Of a DNA stretch of 64,000 bases, positions 26,936-33,974 are shown in pieces; the first letter of the stretch is position 1; each line of letters starts with the position of its first letter. The notes under the pieces were generated by a model, which was not told where the DNA came from, searched no databases, and saw only the letters and a list, made by a program, of their open reading frames with translations. Source of the stretch: Anaeromicrobium sediminis (GTDB taxonomy: Bacteria; Bacillota; Clostridia; Peptostreptococcales; Thermotaleaceae); the NCBI RefSeq assembly GCF_002270055.1, contig NZ_NIBG01000008.1, positions 139,014 through 203,013 of the forward strand, written 5' to 3'. A program made the translations under genes and the position numbers.

Positions 26936-26962
26936 CGAACATGTGTTCGTATATTTATTATA
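26936..26962 (-). promoter_or_regulatory. Promoter of the ComK-like gene with LexA/SOS-type box
   Basis: On the minus strand, TATAAT (26957-26962) is followed by CGAACACATGTTCG (26936-26949). This is a perfect palindrome around its CGAAC/GTTCG arms and matches the Gram-positive LexA (DinR) box CGAACRNRYGTTYC in 13 of 14 places. It overlaps the expected transcription start (about 26950), a classical repressor position. The -35 box is weak. Confidence 0.7.
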
Positions 26963-27011
26963 CCATTATATGAAAAAAAATCTAGCTATAAGTGGTAATT
27001 TTTTGAAATTG

Positions 27012-27572
27012 TTAAGATCTAGAAATAAAATCTCTTATTTTCTTTATGGCTCTCTCTTTCATTTTAGCTCCACTATAATAAGTTAAATCTAAGGTCACGC
27101 ATATGTCTTTTAACTTCATATTTTTGACATAATAAAGGTAAATTATTTTTCTGGAATTCATATCTAATTTTTCTATAGCCTTTAGGATTTCATCCGTATT
27201 TTCTTTTTTTATAAGAATATCTTCACTGTTCTCTCCAGAATCAAGAATCTCTAATAAAGATTCCTTTCCGTGCCTTTTTTCTATTGGCACTGTATCTAGT
27301 GTTTTTTTATTGCTTTTATTTAAGTACATATACTTAAGTTTCATCTTCACATATCCCAAAAAGGGAGTGTTTTTATTTTCCTTAAATTCATTAATACTTT
27401 TTAGTATTTCTACTTTCCCATCCTCATATAGATCCTCAAATAATTCATTATTATAGTTATATTTTTTTATGGAACTGATAATTAATGGTCTTAGATTTTC
27501 AACTATCTTTAATTTTGAATCTTGATTTCCAACTTTAGCCGATTCTAAAAGGTCCTTCATTTTATATTCCAA
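27012..27572 (-). CDS. Sigma-70 family RNA polymerase sigma factor
   Basis: A compact 186-residue sigma factor without region 1 or 3. Region 2 (about 15-85) has LRPLIISSIKKYNY, then EDLYEDGKVEILKSINEF; region 4 (about 125-180) has the -35-binding helix-turn-helix KLDMNSRKIIYLYYVKNMKLKDIC. The target promoters are unknown. The start is TTG at 27572 because GGAGG lies 7 bases upstream and the nearest ATG is 19 bases away. It is 98 bases upstream of the ComK-like gene on the same strand, which invites a regulatory link. Confidence 0.85.
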   Translation of the reverse strand: MEYKMKDLLESAKVGNQDSKLKIVENLRPLIISSIKKYNYNNELFEDLYEDGKVEILKSINEFKENKNTPFLGYVKMKLKYMYLNKSNKKTLDTVPIEKRHGKESLLEILDSGENSEDILIKKENTDEILKAIEKLDMNSRKIIYLYYVKNMKLKDICVTLDLTYYSGAKMKERAIKKIRDFISRS

Positions 27573-27679
27573 AGAATATCCTCCAATGAAAAACCGGTTT
27601 CTCTTTTATTTGCGCAACCTTATTCTATTGGCAAATAGAGTTTTTGTTAAATGACCACTTATGAAAAGTGAGGCTTAAC

Positions 27680-27740
27680 TTCTAGAAAATGATTAAGGGT
27701 TTAGAGATTTTGTCCCTAAACCCTTAACCATTTTCTAGAA
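27680..27740 (-). repeat. 27-bp near-perfect inverted repeat upstream of the sigma factor gene
   Basis: Arms 27680-27706 and 27714-27740 pair over 27 bases around a 7-base loop. The two imperfect positions are G-U on the minus transcript but mismatched on the plus transcript, so the hairpin is probably an RNA on the minus strand. It lies between metK and the sigma gene. Confidence 0.75.
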
Positions 27741-27760
27741 CCTTATTTATATATACAAAA

Positions 27761-27797
27761 AAATAAAAGGAGCGAAAAAATTTCGCTCCTTTTATTT
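27761..27797 (-). terminator. Terminator of metK
   Basis: A 17-bp perfect stem (27761-27777 with 27781-27797) starts right after the metK stop and is followed by TTTTTTGTATATAT on the minus strand. Confidence 0.9.
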
Positions 27798-28982
27798 CTA
27801 CTCTAAACCTTCTTTTCTTAAGATTTCAGCTTTGTCTGTCTTTTCCCATGGAAGATCTACATCTGTTCTTCCAAAGTGACCATAAGCAGCAGTTTGCTTG
27901 TAAATTGGTCTTCTTAAATCTAAATCTCTAATAATTGCAGCTGGTCTTAAATCAAAATGCTTGTTAACTAACTCTTCAATTTTTTCTTCTGCAATCTTTC
28001 CAGTTCCAAAAGTTTCTACTAATACGGATACTGGTCTTGCCACACCTATAGCATATGCTAATTCAATTTCACACTTGTCAGCAAGTCCTGCAGCAACGAT
28101 GTTCTTAGCCACATATCTAGCAGCATAAGCAGCTGAACGGTCAACTTTTGTAGGATCTTTTCCAGAGAATGCTCCACCACCGTGTCTTGAATATCCACCA
28201 TAAGTGTCAACTATGATCTTTCTTCCTGTTAGACCAGCATCACCTTGAGGTCCACCTATAACAAATCTTCCAGTTGGGTTTATAAAATACTTAGTCTCAG
28301 CATCTAATAACTCAGCTGGTACAATAGGCTTAACTACATTCTCAATTAAGTCCTTTTCAATAGTTGGTTGTTCCACTTCTGGAGCATGTTGAGTTGATAT
28401 AACTATAGTATCTACTCTTACTGGCTTTCCATCCACATACTCAACTGTTACTTGAGTTTTTCCATCTGGACGAAGGTAGTCTAATGTACCATCTTTTCTC
28501 ACATCAGATAATCTCTTAGCTAATCTGTGAGATAGAGAAATAGGCATTGGCATAAGCTCTGGTGTTTCATTACAAGCAAAACCAAACATTAATCCTTGAT
28601 CTCCTGCTCCTGTATTTAACTCATCTTCCATTTGTCCTTCTCTAGATTCTAGTGCTTCATTTACTCCCATAGCAATATCTGGTGATTGCTCATCAATAGA
28701 AGTAAGTACTGCACAAGTGTCACAGTCAAATCCATATTTAGCTCTATCATATCCGATTTCTTTAATAGTCTGTCTTACAACCTTAGGAATATCCACATAA
28801 CAATTAGTAGTAATTTCTCCTGCTACTAATACTAATCCTGTAGTAACTGAAGTTTCTGCCGCTACACGAGCATTTGGGTCCTTTTCAAAAATTGCGTCTA
28901 ATATAGAATCTGAAATTTGGTCACAGATTTTATCTGGATGTCCTTCTGTAACAGATTCTGAAGTAAATAATCTTCTTGCCAT
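27798..28982 (-). CDS. metK: S-adenosylmethionine synthetase
   Basis: MetK joins ATP and methionine to make SAM. The 394-residue protein has the ATP and methionine site motifs [17 protein letters not shown] near the start, the GAGDQG loop, [20 protein letters not shown] and [18 protein letters not shown]. It is monocistronic with a SAM-I riboswitch-terminator in its leader, so excess SAM shuts it off. Confidence 0.97.
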   Translation of the reverse strand: MARRLFTSESVTEGHPDKICDQISDSILDAIFEKDPNARVAAETSVTTGLVLVAGEITTNCYVDIPKVVRQTIKEIGYDRAKYGFDCDTCAVLTSIDEQSPDIAMGVNEALESREGQMEDELNTGAGDQGLMFGFACNETPELMPMPISLSHRLAKRLSDVRKDGTLDYLRPDGKTQVTVEYVDGKPVRVDTIVISTQHAPEVEQPTIEKDLIENVVKPIVPAELLDAETKYFINPTGRFVIGGPQGDAGLTGRKIIVDTYGGYSRHGGGAFSGKDPTKVDRSAAYAARYVAKNIVAAGLADKCEIELAYAIGVARPVSVLVETFGTGKIAEEKIEELVNKHFDLRPAAIIRDLDLRRPIYKQTAAYGHFGRTDVDLPWEKTDKAEILRKEGLE

Positions 28983-29010
28983 TTTAAAGCCTCCTAGTTT
29001 TTTTATTTTC

Positions 29011-29094
29011 AGGTAACTGGTGACAAACTATATGATCGTTTTTCCTTTGTTGTTATGGATTAACATTTTTTATATAATCTCTCACCAACTACCT
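29011..29094. repeat. Inverted GGTGAC-type repeat in the metK leader
   Basis: AGGTAACTGGTGA (29011-29023) and TCACCAACTACCT (29082-29094) pair with two imperfect positions, around a 58-base loop between the riboswitch terminator and metK. It shares words with the flgK-flgL repeat. Confidence 0.45.
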
Positions 29095-29132
29095 GTATCA
29101 TTTTCTTTTATAGTTTTACCCTAAATTCAATT

Positions 29133-29158
29133 AAAAAAACCTCTTCACAAAGAAGAGG
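29133..29158 (-). terminator. Riboswitch-controlled terminator of metK
   Basis: The 7-bp stem CCTCTTC/GAAGAGG (loop acaaa or its complement) is followed by TTTTTTT on the minus strand, 25 bases after the aptamer. Confidence 0.85.
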
Positions 29159-29182
29159 CATTATAATTAAAAATTATTATTG

Positions 29183-29290
29183 TCCTCATCTTTCAAGATT
29201 GTTTTTTACAATCTCGTAGGATTTAGCACCGTGTAAACACCGGTTGCTGGGCATCATAGGGCCTATTCCCTCAGCCACTCGCAATAAGGA
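29183..29290 (-). ncRNA. SAM-I (S-box) riboswitch
   Basis: The minus strand reads CTTATTGCGAGTGGCTGAGG, then GATGCCCAGCAACC, ending GATGAGGA. The closing P1 helix pairs TCCTTAT (29284-29290) with ATGAGGA (29183-29189). These are the invariant S-box elements. It regulates metK. Confidence 0.96.
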
Positions 29291-29422
29291 TTTGCTTTTA
29301 TTAATTTTTTCAATTTATAGTAACATTTATGTAGAATTATGTCAACAGTTTTTTTGTCGTTCGTTTTTCGTTAGTCGTTTTTCATAAAAGATTAACCATT
29401 AACGACTAACAAATAACGTGTT

Positions 29423-29890
29423 TTATATGTTTGCTACCACATTACTCAAATAAGCAATAATAAGTGCAGCTATAGTATTTCCTATAAGTATATTTATAAG
29501 TGCTGGAACAAATCTTATTTTAAGAAGTGATGCTGCCATGGCCCCTGTCCACACACCAGTTGTAGGTATAGGAACGGCTACAAATAATAACAATCCTATT
29601 GCCTTGTACTTATGGATAGTACTAGTCTTTTTAATAGTCCTATTTACTATTTTATCCACTATCTTTTTCATATAATCATTTTCCCTAAGCTTTTCAAAAA
29701 CAGGTTCCAATAATACTAATAAAAAAGGTACAGGAATCATACTTCCTATCATTCCTATTATTAGTGCTTTTATAGGGTCTACTCCCATAGATATCCCCAG
29801 TGGTATGGCTCCCCTCAGTTCCATAACAGGCATGGCTGCCACTAGAAGAACTACCATTTCTTTCGACATATAATTTAGTAAACTAGTCAT
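29423..29890 (-). CDS. Small multi-drug export family protein
   Basis: A 155-residue membrane protein of the COG2426 family. Hydrophobic segments lie at about 10-28, 35-62, 95-125 and 128-152, with the family signatures PVMELRGAIPLGISMGV and VAVPIPTTGVWTGAMAASLL. The transported substrate is not known despite the family name. It is a single gene; the 244-base gap to the TtcA-like gene holds only AT-rich repeats and TAACGA-like words. Confidence 0.85.
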   Translation of the reverse strand: MTSLLNYMSKEMVVLLVAAMPVMELRGAIPLGISMGVDPIKALIIGMIGSMIPVPFLLVLLEPVFEKLRENDYMKKIVDKIVNRTIKKTSTIHKYKAIGLLLFVAVPIPTTGVWTGAMAASLLKIRFVPALINILIGNTIAALIIAYLSNVVANI

Positions 29891-30134
29891 TTCATTTCTC
29901 CCTTTGAACGATTTCCCTAAGCTTAATTATAATATATATATATATAAAGTTAAAGAAGAATTCGCCTCTTTTAATTTACTTTTAACCTAAATTAAATTAA
30001 CATATAATAAGTATATATTTGAAAGTTAGACGTTAAAGGTCTATCGTTAGTAGTCTATTCTTAATAATTATTTAAATTCCAACGATTAACTACTCACGAA
30101 GAACGAATAACCATTGTCAGAAAGGAAGAAATTC

Positions 30135-30851
30135 ATGAAAAAAATTGTAGGATGCGTTAAAAGAGCAGTTGAAGAATTTAATATGATAGAAGATGGAGAT
30201 GTGGTAGGTGTAGGTGTATCTGGTGGAAAAGATAGCTCAGCTTTGCTTTATGCTTTAAGGTTATATCAAAACTTTTCTAAAGCAAAATTTCAAATAAAGG
30301 CATTAACTTTAACATTAGGATTTGAAGGATTCGACATAAGTCCCATTACAAAATTCTGCAATGAGTTAGGAATAGAGCATGTAGTAGTACCCACACAAAT
30401 AGGTAAGGTCATATTCGAAGAAAGAAAAGAAAAAAATCCCTGTTCCCTATGTGCTCGTATGAGACGTGGTAGACTTCATAACCTTTGTAAAGAGCTAGGA
30501 GTAACTAAATTGGCATTAGGCCATCATGCAGATGATGCAATCCAAACCCTATTTTTAAGTATGTTTTATGAAGGAAGATTAAACACTTTTGAACCTGTAA
30601 CATACTTAGATAGAAAAGATTTAATAATGATTCGTCCCCTCATGTATGCCTATGAGAAAGATATTATATCATCAGTGGACAGACATAATATCCCAGTAGT
30701 AGAAAGTCCTTGTCCTGCTAATAAAAAGACACAGCGAGAATATGCTAAGGAATTAATTAATGATATAGAGAAAGATATTCCAAATGTAAAGGCCAATATA
30801 TTACGTGCCATGGAAAATAAAGATCAAATGTATTTATGGTTTAAAAAGTAG
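30135..30851 (+). CDS. ttcA: TtcA-type tRNA 2-thiocytidine / PP-loop protein
   Basis: A 238-residue PP-loop ATPase. The pyrophosphate-binding motif SGGKDSS is at residues 29-35, and a CSLCARMRRG motif sits near residue 103 with a later C-P-C that could hold an iron-sulphur cluster; GHHADDAIQTLFLSM is the conserved C-terminal motif. TtcA thiolates cytidine 32 in tRNA; some relatives act on other bases. ATG 30135 follows AAGGAAG by 6 bases; the TTG at 30114 is rejected. Confidence 0.85.
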   Translation: MKKIVGCVKRAVEEFNMIEDGDVVGVGVSGGKDSSALLYALRLYQNFSKAKFQIKALTLTLGFEGFDISPITKFCNELGIEHVVVPTQIGKVIFEERKEKNPCSLCARMRRGRLHNLCKELGVTKLALGHHADDAIQTLFLSMFYEGRLNTFEPVTYLDRKDLIMIRPLMYAYEKDIISSVDRHNIPVVESPCPANKKTQREYAKELINDIEKDIPNVKANILRAMENKDQMYLWFKK

Positions 30852-30900
30852 TCATATATCCCCTTCATTATATATATATATAATAGGGGGGGTGTACTCT

Positions 30901-31443
30901 TTGAAACTAGACTATTTAAAATCCCAATTAATCACTCGTGTTCATCACACTAGTGAGGAAGCTTCAGTTAAATTAACTCATTCAATAAGAGAGAAATTAA
31001 GTGAATCAACAATTATAATATGTATAGGAACAGATAGGTGTATTGGAGATGCTTTAGGTCCACTAGTTGGAACTCTTTTAAAGGAAAGAAATTGTCGTTA
31101 TCCTGTTTTTGGAACCCTAGATAATCCAATACATGCAGTAAACTTGAAAAAGCATATGAAGTATATAAAAGAACATTATCCTGATTATAAACAACTTGCC
31201 ATAGATGCTTGTCTAGGAAAAACTGAACTAATAGGAAATATTCATGTAAAACAAGGGCCTATCTTCCCTGGTAAGGGTGTAGGAAAAAAATTGCCAAGTG
31301 TGGGTCATTCGTCAATTATTGGCATAGTGGACAAATACCATAATGACGATTGTTTTTCTATCCACACAGTTCGACTTAGCCTAGTTCGAAATATGGCTAT
31401 GACCATAGTCGATGCCATACTAGAGGCAAGTTTATTGAGTTAA
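30901..31443 (+). CDS. yyaC: Spore protein YyaC (DUF1256 protease-like)
   Basis: A 180-residue protein of the YyaC/DUF1256 family, related to the GPR spore-protease fold. It has the conserved ICIGTDRCIGDALGPLVG, GTLDNPIHAVNL and IDACLGK segments. YyaC occurs only in endospore formers, which supports a sporulating host. TTG 30901 is the likely start: AGGGGGGG lies 8 bases before it, and the upstream reading frame overlaps the TtcA-like gene end. Confidence 0.92.
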   Translation: MKLDYLKSQLITRVHHTSEEASVKLTHSIREKLSESTIIICIGTDRCIGDALGPLVGTLLKERNCRYPVFGTLDNPIHAVNLKKHMKYIKEHYPDYKQLAIDACLGKTELIGNIHVKQGPIFPGKGVGKKLPSVGHSSIIGIVDKYHNDDCFSIHTVRLSLVRNMAMTIVDAILEASLLS

Positions 31444-31449
31444 TACATA

Positions 31450-31476
31450 AAAAGACTAGGCGTATGCCTAGTCTTT
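31450..31476. terminator. Bidirectional terminator (AAGACTAGGC family)
   Basis: The stem AAAGACTAGGC/GCCTAGTCTTT with loop GTAT separates yyaC (plus) and an SLH gene (minus). The same arms recur at 33949-33974 and 37752-37776. Confidence 0.85.
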
Positions 31477-33864
31477 AATCAATTCACTTATAATAGCAGC
31501 CGCTTGGCTTCTTTTTGCATTTCCCTTATATGACAATTCTTCTAGGATATTATCTTCAAGTCCTAGTTTTTTAGCTTTAGCTATGGCAATCTTTGCCCAA
31601 TCACTAGAACTACTTATCTCTTCTATTTCTTCCTTTGTTACTTCTATTTTTTCATTATTTTTCTCATATGCATTTATGGTACATTGGATTAATTGTTCTC
31701 CTGTTAGGTTTCCATTTGGATCAAATTTATTATTTCCTACTCCATTTATTAATTCATTTTCCTTAGCCAAGTATACATACTCACTTGCCCAATTAGTAGT
31801 GTCCATATCATCAAATACCTTATTGTTATCTTCATTAAATGTATCAAGTCCTAAAGTCTTTACTAAAATAGTTGCCATTTGAGCTCTATCTAAATTATCA
31901 TCTGGTTTAAACTCTCCATTTTCAAATCCAGATATAATATTTTTTGAAGCTAGACTTTCTACTGCATCCTTAGCCCAATGGCTATTTAAATCATTAAATG
32001 ATACATTCTTTTCTATTATTACATATTCCTTATCTTTATCTGCTTCAAATTTTATAGAATTTTCTTCTACTTTAGATGGTACAAAATGTAGTTTGTTATC
32101 TTTACCTAATACAAATACGTTTGTCATTTTCTTGTCTTTAATTTTAGTATTATATATAACTGGTATTCTTCCTATGTCTTTACTCGCATCTACTTTGAAT
32201 ACTTGAGTATATATTTTAGAATATTTACTACTCTTTAAGGTACTCATAGATTCTGCCATAGGTTTCTTATTTAGTTCTATGCTTACATCTTCATTATCTT
32301 TTTTTAGATTGTCTAATACATCTTTTTTAAGGATCATTACTAAATCCTTATTTTCCATTCTTATTTCCTTTTCAACTTTCTTCAATGTATCTGAGTTTAA
32401 AGTCAATTCTACTTCTTCTTTATCTGTTGTTATTGGTACATTAATATAACTATCACCTTTAGATTCTTTAATGAAGGTGTCCATATTTCTTTTATCTATT
32501 TTAGCACTTGCTCTATTTCCCTTTTCTGAAATAGTCGCCTTTGGTTTAGAAGAGCCTCCACCACCAGATGATCCACTAGAATTTCGTTTTCTTTGCGTAT
32601 CTACCGTTAACTCAAATTTAAGATTTATGTCGTCCAAACCCATTTTTTTATATTTTAATTTTGAAATTAACTCAGGTGAAAATAATATATATTTTCCACT
32701 TTTTAATGATTTATCTATAGTTATTTTTCCGTTATTTATTTTGTATTTTTTTTGTGTATCTAATGATTCATAAACCTCTTCAAATTCATTTTCTTTTACT
32801 ACTACCCAATCATAATCTTCTTTTTCATAAACTATATCTGTTACTGTATATTCATTTTTTAATTGTAGTTTTTTAAAGTCTAATATTACTTTACCTACTT
32901 TTTGTTCCACAGAAAAGTCCTTTTCTAAATGGTATATCATTTTGTCTTTAGTGTGTTTTGCAGCCCAAATTTTCGTTGTGTCTATAGCATCTATATCATC
33001 ACTAGATATTGTAATTTTAGCTACTTTTTCTTCATAGTTGTTAACTTGGTCTATAGCCTCTATCTTAGCATTTCTCAATTCAACTGAACGACAAATATAG
33101 TTATTAGATTTTTTTGAAAAATCTAATATTATATTTAAAGTATTATCATCTACTATATTTACTTCTTTTTTACCTGTAAATTCATCTGTATGAATATATC
33201 CTGGTTCCACCCATTTAAAACCTTCTTGTAATTTTATCTGTATAGTTCCTTCCTTATTAGGAAAACTTCCACTGACAGTTTCCTCTATTTTAAGACCTGG
33301 TATGTTACCTATTTCTTTATCTTTAAAAGAGCTTTCCGAATTGAAGTATATTATGATATCTTTATGTGCTGAAAAGGCATATGTTAAAATAACCTCACTA
33401 ATAGTATGACTATAAGACTCTACTTCTACATTCATAGATCCTTCCCCTACTGGTTTAGTATACAGAGGAATCCTTATTTGATTATCATGTCCAACATTAT
33501 ATACTTCTACCTTAACAGTTCTGTCGCTTCTTTTTTCTATATAGACACTACTACCTACAGTACCTTCTCCAAACTCGTATATGTAAGAATCCTTATTCAT
33601 GTTTTCTTCAAAGGTACCACTTTCAAAATCATCATCATCTAACCACGTAGCATTTTCTAATTTTAATTTAAATTTTTCAATTTCATAAAAATCATTTTCA
33701 TCATTTTCAATCTTTAGTATAGGTGCGTTTGGTCCTATTATCTTTTGATCAGTTGCTATATCTATAATTCTGTTGACACTATTATCTGAACTAGCATAAG
33801 TTACTGAAAATAGCATGGATAAAATCAGTACACTAGCACAAATTATCCTAAAAGTTCTTTTCAC
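31468..33864 (-). CDS. S-layer homology (SLH) surface protein 1
   Basis: A 798-residue exported surface protein. A signal peptide (MKRTFRIICASVLILSMLFS) is followed by a beta module at about 49-165 like those in the 25 kb protein, more strand-rich sequence, a Ser-Gly-rich linker (SSGSSGGGGSS, about 445) and three SLH domains (about 621-798: FNDLNSHWAKDAVESLASK, then repeats) that anchor proteins to cell-wall polysaccharide. GTG 33864 has GGGAGG 7 bases upstream; the ORF start 18 codons earlier is rejected. It is a tandem paralogue of the gene at 33966. Confidence 0.88.
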   Translation of the reverse strand: MKRTFRIICASVLILSMLFSVTYASSDNSVNRIIDIATDQKIIGPNAPILKIENDENDFYEIEKFKLKLENATWLDDDDFESGTFEENMNKDSYIYEFGEGTVGSSVYIEKRSDRTVKVEVYNVGHDNQIRIPLYTKPVGEGSMNVEVESYSHTISEVILTYAFSAHKDIIIYFNSESSFKDKEIGNIPGLKIEETVSGSFPNKEGTIQIKLQEGFKWVEPGYIHTDEFTGKKEVNIVDDNTLNIILDFSKKSNNYICRSVELRNAKIEAIDQVNNYEEKVAKITISSDDIDAIDTTKIWAAKHTKDKMIYHLEKDFSVEQKVGKVILDFKKLQLKNEYTVTDIVYEKEDYDWVVVKENEFEEVYESLDTQKKYKINNGKITIDKSLKSGKYILFSPELISKLKYKKMGLDDINLKFELTVDTQRKRNSSGSSGGGGSSKPKATISEKGNRASAKIDKRNMDTFIKESKGDSYINVPITTDKEEVELTLNSDTLKKVEKEIRMENKDLVMILKKDVLDNLKKDNEDVSIELNKKPMAESMSTLKSSKYSKIYTQVFKVDASKDIGRIPVIYNTKIKDKKMTNVFVLGKDNKLHFVPSKVEENSIKFEADKDKEYVIIEKNVSFNDLNSHWAKDAVESLASKNIISGFENGEFKPDDNLDRAQMATILVKTLGLDTFNEDNNKVFDDMDTTNWASEYVYLAKENELINGVGNNKFDPNGNLTGEQLIQCTINAYEKNNEKIEVTKEEIEEISSSSDWAKIAIAKAKKLGLEDNILEELSYKGNAKRSQAAAIISELIKD

Positions 33865-33948
33865 ATTCATCCCTCCCAAATTGTAGAATAGCACATTTCC
33901 AATGTCATAATTTGTCATTTTATATCAAATTTATAAATTAGTACATAA

Positions 33949-33974
33949 AAAGACTAGGCATATGCCTAGTCTTT
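33949..33974. terminator. Terminator between the two SLH paralogues (AAGACTAGGC family)
   Basis: The palindromic stem AAAGACTAGGC/GCCTAGTCTTT with T-runs overlaps the stop codon of the upstream gene on the minus strand. Confidence 0.8.

Noticed and set aside
29183..29290. T-box leader upstream of metK
   Set aside because: The sequence elements are those of a SAM-I aptamer; there is no T-box TGGNACCGCG motif.
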